A stretch of 64,000 bases of DNA from Mycobacterium rhizamassiliense (lineage in GTDB: Bacteria > Actinomycetota > Actinomycetes > Mycobacteriales > Mycobacteriaceae), in assembly GCF_900157375.1 (NCBI RefSeq), contig NZ_LT721901.1:2280315-2344314 (forward strand). The letters are read 5' to 3'. The notes below the pieces were generated by a model. It saw only the letters and a program-made list of their open reading frames with translations. It ran no database searches and was not told the origin of the DNA. The position numbers and the translations under genes were made by a program. Shown piece by piece: positions 28,688 through 36,390 of the stretch. Each line of letters begins with the position of its first letter. Within the stretch, counting starts at the first letter, position 1.

Positions 28688-29737
28688 TCAGGCCATGACG
28701 ACCACGACTTTCCCGCCGGCGCCGGCTTCCGCGGCCTCGTGCGCCTCGCGAATCTGGTCGAACGAGAAGGCGCGCGCGGGCGTGGCGTCGAGCTTGCCGT
28801 CGGCTACCTGCTGGGCGATGTCACTCAGCGGTACGTCGGAGACCTCGAAGCCGGGATTTCCGAAGTGCGGGCTGGCGAAGAAGCTGAAGTTGACGCCGCT
28901 GGGCATGCGGGCCAACGGGTTGAAGTCGCCGATCGGGGCGAGCCCGCCCAGCCAGCCCGCCAGGCACGCGGTGCCGCCCCGGCGCAGCATGTCCAGCGAA
29001 TCGAGGATGGTGCTGTTGCCGACGAGGTCCAAGACCGCGTCGATGCGCTTGGCTTCGGCGATGTGGGCGGCCAGGTCGGGCCGCTCCACCTCGACGCGCG
29101 CCGCCCCCAGTTCCTCCAGCATGGGGAAGCGGTCCTTGCTGCGCGCGGTGGCGATGACGTTTGCGCCCGTGGCAACCGCCATCTTGAGCGCGGCCTGGCC
29201 CAGCGCCGACGTCGCACCGCGGATCACCAGCGTCTGCCCCGCGGTCAGCTGGATGTTGCGGTACAGGCAGGTCCAGGACGTCGCGAACGTCTCGGGTAGC
29301 GCGGCCAGTTGCGACCAGGGCAGGTCGGACTCGATGAGGGCGACGTTCGTCGTGCGCACCCGGGTGTACTCGGCGTAGCTGCCGTTGATCGTTCGCCCCA
29401 GACCGCCCATCAGACCCGCGACCTTGGCGCCCACCGGAAACTCCCCGCCCGGGCAGGAATCGACGATGCCCACGCATTCGATGCCGCTGACCTCGGCGGC
29501 TTCGGCCCACTCGCCTTTGCGCATGTGTATTTCGGCGTGATTGATGCCGAAGCCCTTGACCTGGATCACCACTTCGCCGTCCTTGGGCAGTGGCTTGGGG
29601 ATGTCGGTGTACACCAGGCGGTCCAGCCCACCGAAGCCTGTCAGGACGATCGCGCGCATCGTTTCACTGCTCGCCTGTTCGCGGACCACGGCCGGATGGG
29701 TCGGAAGCCCGTCGGTGGTAGTTGCGGTCGTGCTCAT
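28688..29737 (-). CDS. Medium-chain zinc-independent alcohol dehydrogenase / quinone oxidoreductase
   Basis: The protein has 349 aa with the GroES-like N-terminal fold (IPKPLPKDGEVVIQVKGFGI) and a Rossmann domain (IRGATSALGQAALKMAVATG). It lacks the usual structural-zinc cysteines, which fits the NAD(P)H:quinone oxidoreductase branch. The start is ATG (MSTTATTTDG) after an AGAGGCA-type ribosome site. Two TGGG-N8-CCCA palindromes lie 58-95 bp upstream, and a pair of TetR genes lies upstream on the same strand. Confidence 0.86.
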   Translation of the reverse strand: MSTTATTTDGLPTHPAVVREQASSETMRAIVLTGFGGLDRLVYTDIPKPLPKDGEVVIQVKGFGINHAEIHMRKGEWAEAAEVSGIECVGIVDSCPGGEFPVGAKVAGLMGGLGRTINGSYAEYTRVRTTNVALIESDLPWSQLAALPETFATSWTCLYRNIQLTAGQTLVIRGATSALGQAALKMAVATGANVIATARSKDRFPMLEELGAARVEVERPDLAAHIAEAKRIDAVLDLVGNSTILDSLDMLRRGGTACLAGWLGGLAPIGDFNPLARMPSGVNFSFFASPHFGNPGFEVSDVPLSDIAQQVADGKLDATPARAFSFDQIREAHEAAEAGAGGKVVVVMA

Positions 29738-29789
29738 GGCATTGCCTCTTTCACATCGTCGGGCGCGCTTGGGAAAAATCGAGCTGGCA

Positions 29790-29832
29790 AATAATGGGTC
29801 ATTCAACCCATTATTATGGGCGAGTCGGCCCA
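29790..29832. promoter_or_regulatory. Double operator upstream of the quinone oxidoreductase gene
   Basis: AATAATGGGT and ACCCATTATT form a perfect inverted repeat with a 6 nt spacer (29790-29815). A second site, TGGG-N8-CCCA (29817-29832), follows at a centre distance of 22 bp, two helical turns. Both match the TGGG-N8-CCCA architecture seen upstream of the TetR pair, the alpha/beta hydrolase and the SDR in the same block. Confidence 0.65.
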
Positions 29833-29851
29833 AAGATGTCCAGAGCGATTG

Positions 29852-30526
29852 TCAGGACTTGGGCCTGCGCCGAGGCGAGGGGGAGCGGCGCTTGGCGGGC
29901 CGGGCTGGTGCCGGCGCGAAGGACCGCACGTAGTCGACAGCGGCATTGACGGCCACCCGCAGCGGTTCGGCGTCGCCGGTGGCATGCGTGACCATCGCCC
30001 CGCCCTGGTGGGCTGCTACCAGCGACACCGCGAGGTGCCGCGGATCGGCCTCGGGCCGCAGATCGCCGCGCCGCCGCATTTCGGTGAGGCCGGTCTGGAA
30101 CAGCTCCAGCCACTGGTCGTATCCGTCGGCCAGATCGTCGCGGACCTCGTCGTCGGAATCGATCAGCTCGCCGGCCAGCGATCCGTATACGCATCCGCCC
30201 ACCCGGTAAACGGTGTCGATGTCGGCCACGCACGCGTCGGCCCAGGCCCGCAAGGCCTCCAGCGTGTCGAGACCACCCAGCTGCGGCCGGGTGTGGAACG
30301 CGATGACGTCGCCCCGGCGGGCGGCGACGACCTCGCGGGTCAGTTCTCGTTTGTCGCGGAAGTAGTGCGAGATCTGCGATCCGCCCACGCCGGCGGCAGT
30401 CCGGACCTCGTCGATGCTGGTGTTGGCGACACCGCGCCGGAACATCAGCCGGGCGGCGGCGTCGATGATGCGCGCGCGCGTCGCCAGTCCTTTGCGGGTG
30501 AACCGCGATGTGCGGTCGTCGCTCAC
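29852..30526 (-). CDS. TetR family regulator (tandem paralogue A)
   Basis: The protein has 224 aa with an N-terminal TetR helix-turn-helix (TRARIIDAAARLMFRRG, then GVGGSQISHYFRDKRELTRE) and a basic proline-rich C-terminal tail (about the last 20 residues). The GTG start overlaps the stop of the upstream TetR gene (GTGA), so the two regulators are translationally coupled. It resembles that protein over most of its length. It lies directly upstream of the quinone oxidoreductase gene and its double operator. Confidence 0.88.
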   Translation of the reverse strand: MSDDRTSRFTRKGLATRARIIDAAARLMFRRGVANTSIDEVRTAAGVGGSQISHYFRDKRELTREVVAARRGDVIAFHTRPQLGGLDTLEALRAWADACVADIDTVYRVGGCVYGSLAGELIDSDDEVRDDLADGYDQWLELFQTGLTEMRRRGDLRPEADPRHLAVSLVAAHQGGAMVTHATGDAEPLRVAVNAAVDYVRSFAPAPARPAKRRSPSPRRRPKS

Positions 30527-31215
30527 GTTGTCGTTGCGCGCCTGCGGCGGGGCCGTCGCGCGGGGCGCGGCATCCTTTCGGCCGGATCGGTGGCGAACAT
30601 CCGTAGGTAATTGACGGCGAATCGGGTGGCATCCGCGTGCGGCCATTCCGCCCGATACGTGAAGGCAAGTGTCGCGCCGCCCTGGTGGGCGCACACGATC
30701 GTCAGGGCCAGCCGTCGGGAATCGGCCGTAACGTAAAGGACCCCATGGTCTTTCATTCGTTGGATCGCCGATTCGAGCAACTCGATCCACTGCCAGTAGC
30801 CCGCCGCCAACGTGGCGCGCGTGGCGTCGTCGGACTTCGCCAGCTGAGCGGTGAGCGCGTGGTAAGTCGGTGTGCCACCTGAGGTTCCGATGTGTCGCAG
30901 GTAGCGCATGTTGAGATCGATCCACCGCTCGAAGTCGTCGAACGAGTCGAGATCGGCGAGCTTGGGCTGGCGATGGAAGTCCACGACCACGCCGATCTGG
31001 CGCCGGATGACCGCGCGAATCAGGGCGCTCTTGTCGGCGAAATAGTGGGCGAGCTGAGAGCCGCTGACCGACGCCGCTTGACGGACGCTTTCCATGTTGG
31101 AGGCCGAGAGGCCCTGGGTGACGATCAACTGGGCGGCGGCCTGCACGATCCGGTCGCGGGTGGCACGCCCCTTGGCGGTCAACCGTTGTTCGTCCTGAAC
31201 ATCGGGATGGGCCAT
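30523..31215 (-). CDS. TetR family regulator (tandem paralogue B)
   Basis: The protein has 230 aa. The HTH region reads TRDRIVQAAAQLIVTQG and then SVSGSQLAHYFADKSALIRA, close to paralogue A, and both share a CAHQGGA / AAHQGGA motif in the ligand domain and a basic C-terminal tail. It is the first gene of the TetR pair. A TGGG-N8-CCCA palindrome at 31249-31264, 34 bp upstream of the start, suggests autoregulation. Confidence 0.88.
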   Translation of the reverse strand: MAHPDVQDEQRLTAKGRATRDRIVQAAAQLIVTQGLSASNMESVRQAASVSGSQLAHYFADKSALIRAVIRRQIGVVVDFHRQPKLADLDSFDDFERWIDLNMRYLRHIGTSGGTPTYHALTAQLAKSDDATRATLAAGYWQWIELLESAIQRMKDHGVLYVTADSRRLALTIVCAHQGGATLAFTYRAEWPHADATRFAVNYLRMFATDPAERMPRPARRPRRRRATTT

Positions 31216-31248
31216 CGCGTCAGGCTAACCCGCGGGCACCGCCGATTA

Positions 31249-31264
31249 TGGGATCTGCAGCCCA
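31249..31264. promoter_or_regulatory. TGGG-N8-CCCA operator candidate upstream of the TetR pair
   Basis: TGGGATCTGCAGCCCA lies between the TetR pair and the alpha/beta hydrolase gene, and flanking A and T extend it to ATGGG-N8-CCCAT. It has the same outer half-sites and spacing as four other sites in this 3 kb block. Confidence 0.55.
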
Positions 31265-31293
31265 TTGCCGGCCGTGGCGCCCGCGGGTCGCGG

Positions 31294-32163
31294 TCAGGTG
31301 GACACGCGACCTTCGAGGAAGTTGCGGATCAGGGCGGCGACCTCGTCGAGGGCGGATTCCAGCAGGAAATGGCCGCCGTCCAGCAGGCGGATCTCGGCGT
31401 TGGGAAGATCATCGGCGAATGCCTCGGCGCCGGCCGGACCGAAGATCTCGTCACCGCGGCCCCAGACCGCCAGCAGCGGCACCTGGCTGGTCCGGAAGTA
31501 TTCCTGCACGCGGGGGTACATCGGCGCGTTGGTGGCGTAGTCGCGGAACAGCTTCAGCTGCACCAGGTCGTTGCCGGGGCGGGACAGCAATGTGTAGTCG
31601 TGGTGCCAGGTTTCGGGGTCGACGAGCGTCTCGTCCGGTACGCCGGTGAGGTATTGCCATCGGGTGGCGTCCAGCGTCAGGAAGTTCCGGACCGCGGCCT
31701 CGGTGTCGGGTGTCTGCTCCGACTGATAGGCCTCGACGATTTTCCAGAAGCTCTCGACGAACCCGGCGTCGTAGGCGTTGCCGTTCTGGCTGACGATCGC
31801 GGTGATGGCCGACGGCTCGCGCAGCGCTAGCCGCCAGCCGATCGGGGCGCCGTAGTCCTGCACGTAGACGGCGTAGCGGTCGACGCCGACGCTGCGCAGC
31901 AGGCCCGCGGTCAAATCGGTCAGCGCGTCGAAGGTGTAATCGAACTCCTCGACCGATGGCGCGTCGGAAAGGCCGAACCCCAAATGATCGGGCGCGATCA
32001 CGTGGTAGCGGTCGGCCAGCGCCGGAATCAAATTCCGGAACATGAAAGAGCTGGTCGGGAAGCCGTGTAGCAGCACCACTGTGGGCGACGCCGCGTCCCC
32101 GGCCTCGCGGTAGAACAATCGATGGCCGTCGATGGTGGCGTAACGATGATGAACGACCGGCAT
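31294..32163 (-). CDS. Alpha/beta hydrolase with aspartate nucleophile (epoxide hydrolase/haloalkane dehalogenase-like)
   Basis: The protein has 289 aa. The oxyanion motif is HGFPTSS. The nucleophile elbow reads VQDYGAPIGW, where aspartate replaces serine, as in epoxide hydrolases and haloalkane dehalogenases. The histidine is in LLDGGHFLLES. The start ATG follows AGGAGG. With a dehalogenase-like HAD protein 3 kb away, a role in degrading a halogenated or epoxide compound is possible but not proven. A perfect CTGGGAT-N4-ATCCCAG palindrome lies upstream. Confidence 0.87.
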   Translation of the reverse strand: MPVVHHRYATIDGHRLFYREAGDAASPTVVLLHGFPTSSFMFRNLIPALADRYHVIAPDHLGFGLSDAPSVEEFDYTFDALTDLTAGLLRSVGVDRYAVYVQDYGAPIGWRLALREPSAITAIVSQNGNAYDAGFVESFWKIVEAYQSEQTPDTEAAVRNFLTLDATRWQYLTGVPDETLVDPETWHHDYTLLSRPGNDLVQLKLFRDYATNAPMYPRVQEYFRTSQVPLLAVWGRGDEIFGPAGAEAFADDLPNAEIRLLDGGHFLLESALDEVAALIRNFLEGRVST

Positions 32164-32204
32164 GAGCAGCCTCCTGCGCCGTGTGATTCCGAGCCTTCCC
32201 AATT

Positions 32205-32222
32205 CTGGGATGCCTATCCCAG
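32205..32222. promoter_or_regulatory. CTGGGAT-N4-ATCCCAG palindrome upstream of the alpha/beta hydrolase gene
   Basis: This perfect inverted repeat with 7 bp arms has its centre about 50 bp upstream of the hydrolase start, in the 165 bp divergent gap with the SDR gene. It fits the TGGG-N8-CCCA pattern of the block. Confidence 0.6.
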
Positions 32223-32291
32223 TATGCACCAAAACCGCTAGCCCGCAAGGGTCGCTGTGCGAGTTGACCGCCGACCAGGCCGGGCATATTG

Positions 32292-32307
32292 TGGGTCGGC
32301 TATCCCA
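32292..32307. promoter_or_regulatory. TGGG-N8-CCCA site upstream of the SDR gene
   Basis: TGGGTCGGCTATCCCA ends 21 bp before the SDR start codon. Together with the site at 32205-32222 it gives each of the two divergent genes its own copy of the operator-like motif. Confidence 0.5.
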
Positions 32308-32328
32308 ATTTGTCCCGAAGGAGCGCGG

Positions 32329-33045
32329 ATGGGTAAGGCGTTGCGGGACAAGACCGTTCTGGTGGTGGGTCGCGGCAGCGGAATCGCGCGTGCGATCGTT
32401 TTGCTGGCTCGGGCGGAGGGCGCCCGCGTGATCGCGGCCGGGCGGGATCGCGGCAAACTCGCAGCCGCATACGGCGACAGCGACATCGACGCCGAAACCG
32501 TCGACCTGACCGACGACGCGTCGATCGCCGCGCTTGCCGACCGGGTGGGGGTCGTCGACCACCTGGTGTCGACCGCGTCGGCGCGCGCCCGCGGCAACTT
32601 GGCGGACCTGCAGCGGAGCAACCTGCGGCAGTCGTTCGACACCAAGGTCATCGGGCCCACGATGCTGGCGAAATCGTTTGCCGCCCAGATCAATCCGGGT
32701 GGCTCGTTCGTCTTGTTCTCCGGGGTGCACGCCTTCAAGCACAACGTCGGCTACCTGGGCGTGGGCATCACCAACGGCGCGGTCGACTTCCTGGCCCGTT
32801 GGCTGGCCGTCGAACTCGCTCCGACCCGAGTGAATGCGATCTCGCCCGGCGTGATCGACACCGGCGCCTGGGACGCGCTCGGCGACGACGGCAAACGCGA
32901 CTACTTCGCGCACATCGCCGAGGGGAACCCGGTCGGGCGCATCGGAACCCCCGAGGATGTTGCCAGCGCCGCCTTGTTCGCCATGACCAATACGTTTATG
33001 ACGGGAATGACGCTCAAGGTCGACGGCGGCGAACCGCTGACCTAG
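32329..33045 (+). CDS. SDR-fold protein lacking the catalytic Tyr/Lys (divergent short-chain dehydrogenase)
   Basis: The protein has 238 aa with a Rossmann fold typical of SDRs (VLVVGRGSGIARAIVLLARA for nucleotide binding; RVNAISPGVIDT after the active site). Aligning on LAVELAP, the segment that normally reads YxASK is VGITN here, so both catalytic tyrosine and lysine are absent. The serine in LFSGVHAF remains. It may bind a dinucleotide without the classical reduction, or use a different mechanism. The ATG follows AAGGAG. Confidence 0.82.
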   Translation: MGKALRDKTVLVVGRGSGIARAIVLLARAEGARVIAAGRDRGKLAAAYGDSDIDAETVDLTDDASIAALADRVGVVDHLVSTASARARGNLADLQRSNLRQSFDTKVIGPTMLAKSFAAQINPGGSFVLFSGVHAFKHNVGYLGVGITNGAVDFLARWLAVELAPTRVNAISPGVIDTGAWDALGDDGKRDYFAHIAEGNPVGRIGTPEDVASAALFAMTNTFMTGMTLKVDGGEPLT

Positions 33046-33081
33046 GCTTTTCCGCGGGGTTTGAGAAACCGAGGAGACACG

Positions 33082-34782
33082 GTGGGCAGGCTTGTTTCGG
33101 TCAACGTGGGCATGCCCAAGAACGTGCAATGGCGCGACAAAACCGTCTACACCGGCATCTGGAAAACCCCGGTGCAGGGGCCGGTGATGGTCCGCCGACT
33201 CAACATCGACGGTGACGGCCAAGGCGACCTGGCCGGACACGGCGGTGAGCAACGGGCGGTCATGGTGTACCAGACCGAGGCGTACGACTTCTGGAAGACC
33301 CACCTGAATCGCCACGACCTCGCCCCGGGCCATTTCGGGGAGAACTTCACCGTTACCGGGCTTGCCGACGACGAAGTCTGCATCGGTGACCGCTACCGCA
33401 TCGGTGACGCCGAATTCGAGGTCACCCAACCGCGCGTTACCTGCTTTCGGGTCGGTCTCCGGCTTGACGACCCAGAGATGCCCAATCTCCTTGTGGCCCA
33501 GCACCGTCCCGGCTTCTACTTCCGCGTGCTCACCGAGGGAAGCGTGCACGCCGGCGACGACATTGTGCGGACCCGGCGCGGCCGTCACGGGCTCAGCGTC
33601 GCCGGCGTCGACGCGCTGCTCTATCTGCCCGACCGCGACATCGAGCAGCTACGCAAGGTTGTCGACGTTCCTGCGCTGAGCCCGGGCTGGCAGCAATCGT
33701 TCAACGACATGCTGAATGCCCGTGACAATGCCGGGGCGCAAACGTCACCACCCACTCCGCTCGGATGGCAGGGATTTCGCCGGTTGCGGGTGGCCGCGGT
33801 AATTCGGGAGAGCGCGCAGGTGATGTCGATTCGTCTGCATGCCGACGATGGTGGCCTGCTGCCCGAGGCGCTTCCCGGCCAGTACCTGACCGTGCGAATC
33901 CCCGGTGCCGCCGATCCGGCGCCACTGCGCAGTTACTCGTTGTCCGGCGACGCCACCAACTACCGCATCAGCGTCAAACGCGAAGACCATGGCGTGGTGA
34001 GCCGGTGGCTGCACCGCCACATCGAACCCGGATCAATCGTGGAGGCGGCCGCGCCGCGCGGGGACTTCTATCTCACCGATGGCGACGAACCGGTGGTCCT
34101 GGTCTCGGCGGGAATCGGCATCACTCCGGTCTTGGCGATGCTGCACGCCCTGTCGAGGTCCCGCAGTGGCCGCGAGATTTGGTGGTTGCACACCACGCGA
34201 GCTCCCGAAACGCAAGCCTTTGCCACCGAAGTCACGAGCCTGATCGAGGCGCTGCCGCGTGCGCGGCAGCTGACGGTCTTCACGCAGATTCAGGGGCGCC
34301 TGGATCCGCAATCCGTCGCGGCACTGGGTTTACCGACTACTGCTACGGCATACCTCTGCGGCCCAACGCAATTCATGACCGATATGCGCGGCGCGCTTGT
34401 CGCGTGTGGGCTCAACGACGCACGTATCCACACGGAGTTGTTCGGTGCGTTGCCGGCGATCAATCCCGGGGTCGTCGACGGCGCACCCCGCCGGCCGCCG
34501 CACGCTCCTGCAGGCACGCCGGGAACCGGGCCGTCAATCACGTTCGCCCGCAGCGGACTTACGGTCAACTGGTCTTCGGGCTACGCCAATATTTTGGACC
34601 TGGCGGAGGCCTGTGACGTGCCGACCCGCTTCTCCTGCCGGAGCGGTGTCTGCCACATATGTGAAACCGGGGTGGTCACCGGTACGACGACCTACGTCCA
34701 GGCGCCGCTGGATCCGCCGGACCAACGAAGCGTGTTGATCTGCTCGGCGGCTCCGGCGAGCGATCTGGTGCTGGATCTCTAA
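33082..34782 (+). CDS. MOSC domain - ferredoxin reductase - 2Fe-2S ferredoxin fusion protein
   Basis: The protein has 566 aa. Residues 1-230 form a YiiM-type MOSC domain with its conserved cysteine in TQPRVTCFRVG (about 122) and a short 3-alpha extension. Residues 235-460 are an FAD/NAD(P) reductase module (LRSYSLSGD for FAD, VLVSAGIGITPVLAM for NAD(P)H). Residues 480-566 are a plant-type ferredoxin with SCRSGVCHIC and a later LICSA as the 2Fe-2S ligands. MOSC proteins handle the molybdenum cofactor and N-hydroxylated compounds, so this looks like a self-contained electron chain for such a reduction. The GTG start follows GAGGAG. It overlaps the next convergent gene by 4 bp. Confidence 0.88.
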   Translation: MGRLVSVNVGMPKNVQWRDKTVYTGIWKTPVQGPVMVRRLNIDGDGQGDLAGHGGEQRAVMVYQTEAYDFWKTHLNRHDLAPGHFGENFTVTGLADDEVCIGDRYRIGDAEFEVTQPRVTCFRVGLRLDDPEMPNLLVAQHRPGFYFRVLTEGSVHAGDDIVRTRRGRHGLSVAGVDALLYLPDRDIEQLRKVVDVPALSPGWQQSFNDMLNARDNAGAQTSPPTPLGWQGFRRLRVAAVIRESAQVMSIRLHADDGGLLPEALPGQYLTVRIPGAADPAPLRSYSLSGDATNYRISVKREDHGVVSRWLHRHIEPGSIVEAAAPRGDFYLTDGDEPVVLVSAGIGITPVLAMLHALSRSRSGREIWWLHTTRAPETQAFATEVTSLIEALPRARQLTVFTQIQGRLDPQSVAALGLPTTATAYLCGPTQFMTDMRGALVACGLNDARIHTELFGALPAINPGVVDGAPRRPPHAPAGTPGTGPSITFARSGLTVNWSSGYANILDLAEACDVPTRFSCRSGVCHICETGVVTGTTTYVQAPLDPPDQRSVLICSAAPASDLVLDL

Positions 34783-35519
34783 GCGGCGATCGCGCGCTGG
34801 CCGCCGGTCGCGTGCAGCACGGCACCGTTAACGTAGCTGGCATCCGGGGATGCGAGAAATACTGCAGCCCTAGCGATTTCACTCGGCTCGGCCACTCGGC
34901 CGAACGTAGTGGTTGCAGCCACCGCCGCCAGCATCCCCGGGACGGCCGTGGTGCCGGGCGTCTCGGTCGGCCCCACCGCGAGCGCGTTTACCCGCACTCC
35001 GGAGCCGCCGAATTCGTCGGCCCAGACCCGGGTCAGCTGTTCCAGCCCGGCCTTGCTGGCGCCATAGATCCCGGTTCCGGCGCCCGCCACCGATGCGACG
35101 ATCGTGCTCACGTTGACCACGCTGCCGCCGCCGCGTTCGACCATTCCCGGGACCAGTTTCTGGACCAGGATGTAGGGGGCGCGCAGGTTGACGTTCACGT
35201 GCTCGTCGAACGTCGAGTCGTCGGTTTCCGCGGTGGTGCCGAACTTGTAGATGCCGGCGTTGTTGATCAGGATGTCGACCTCACCCGCCGCGGCGGCCAG
35301 GCGCCTAACGTCGTCAGCGTCATTTAGGTCCGCCGCCACGAAACGTGCTTTGCCGCCGGCATTCTCGATTTCGCGGACGGTCTTGGCACCGCGTTCGGCG
35401 CTACGGCCATGCACCACGACTTCGGCGCCGCGCGCCGCCAGCTCCAGTGCAATCTCGTATCCAATGCCTGACGTAGCGCCCGTGACCAATGCGGACGAGC
35501 CGGACAGTGGTGCTGCCAT
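34779..35519 (-). CDS. Short-chain dehydrogenase/reductase (classical SDR)
   Basis: The protein has 246 aa with the full classical SDR set: TGATSGIGYEIAL for NAD(P), NNAG, the serine in NVSTIVAS and the YGASK catalytic pair. The tail has the conserved GGQ. The start is ATG (MAAPLSGSSALVTG). The substrate is unknown. It marks the right edge of the accessory block and lies just beyond the 3' end of the encapsulin gene. Confidence 0.9.
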   Translation of the reverse strand: MAAPLSGSSALVTGATSGIGYEIALELAARGAEVVVHGRSAERGAKTVREIENAGGKARFVAADLNDADDVRRLAAAAGEVDILINNAGIYKFGTTAETDDSTFDEHVNVNLRAPYILVQKLVPGMVERGGGSVVNVSTIVASVAGAGTGIYGASKAGLEQLTRVWADEFGGSGVRVNALAVGPTETPGTTAVPGMLAAVAATTTFGRVAEPSEIARAAVFLASPDASYVNGAVLHATGGQRAIAA

Positions 35520-35589
35520 CGAATCCTGCCTAGGGAAGAGAAGTTCGTCGTTCACTTCCCGCAAAGCATCGGCCGGACCGCGTTTATTC

Positions 35590-36390
35590 CTACGGGTTGA
35601 GCGGGACGGCCGCTTCGGCGGTGTAGCACAGGAAGGTCATCGTCTCCTGCAGGTACAGCTGCACGTTGTCCGCGTCGTGGCTGGTGTACCCGATCGACAC
35701 GTCGGTGCCGAGCTGCAAATCGAAGTCGCCGCCGCGGGTGGTCAGCACGAAGGCGCCGTCGATGGCCGGCGCCCAGATGATGTCGCCGGGCACCAGCCGG
35801 TCGATGTGTTCGAGGATCGGGTATCCGTGTTCGGTGGTCTCGCTGACCTTCGTGTACACCTCGGCGGACAGCAGCACCGAGTAGGGGCCGTCGACGCCGG
35901 CCAGCCGCAGCTCGGAGATCGCCTGCGTGACCACGTCGGGAATCTCGCGGGGATCCGCCGGCAACGTCAAGGACTTGTTGGAGCTGGTGGAGCGGATGCC
36001 CTCGATCGCCGCGGCGGTGTAGCCCTCGAAGATGGCCAGGTCCTCGACGAACGCCAGCTTCTTGGCGGCCTCCTTGACCGGATCCCAGTCGGAGTCTTGC
36101 GCGCCCCGCTCGACGTTGTCGATCTCGGTGCGCGACAGCGTGAACGGAACCCGCAGCCGGACAAGGGGTTTGCTCGCGCGCAGCTGCGCCTCCACGCCGC
36201 CGGTAGGCGCCTCCACATCCAGCAGGCGGCCGGTGCTGACCGCGGCCGTCGTCGGCCCACCGGGGTCGCTGACGTCGACCACCCGACGCCCGGCGATGTG
36301 ACGCTTGAACGTCCGCGTCGCCTCCAATTCGATTTCGCCCCAAGCGGCGTCGGTGACCGGCGCCAGGTTGCGGTAGAGGTTGTTTGTCAT
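35590..36390 (-). CDS. Encapsulin nanocompartment shell protein (Cfp29)
   Basis: The protein is a 266 aa HK97-fold shell protein that assembles into a hollow protein compartment. The sequence (MTNNLYRNLAPVTDAAWGEI at the start, ending AAVPLNP) corresponds to the M. tuberculosis culture-filtrate antigen CFP29, Rv0798c. Its ATG overlaps the stop of the upstream peroxidase gene (ATGA), so cargo and shell are translated together. Export is reported for the homologue although no signal peptide is present. Confidence 0.96.
   Translation of the reverse strand: MTNNLYRNLAPVTDAAWGEIELEATRTFKRHIAGRRVVDVSDPGGPTTAAVSTGRLLDVEAPTGGVEAQLRASKPLVRLRVPFTLSRTEIDNVERGAQDSDWDPVKEAAKKLAFVEDLAIFEGYTAAAIEGIRSTSSNKSLTLPADPREIPDVVTQAISELRLAGVDGPYSVLLSAEVYTKVSETTEHGYPILEHIDRLVPGDIIWAPAIDGAFVLTTRGGDFDLQLGTDVSIGYTSHDADNVQLYLQETMTFLCYTAEAAVPLNP

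Noticed and set aside
32164..33588. Minus-strand frame extending the alpha/beta hydrolase upstream through the SDR and MOSC genes
   Set aside because: The hydrolase start is fixed by AGGAGG and by the family N terminus. The extension is antisense to two conserved proteins.
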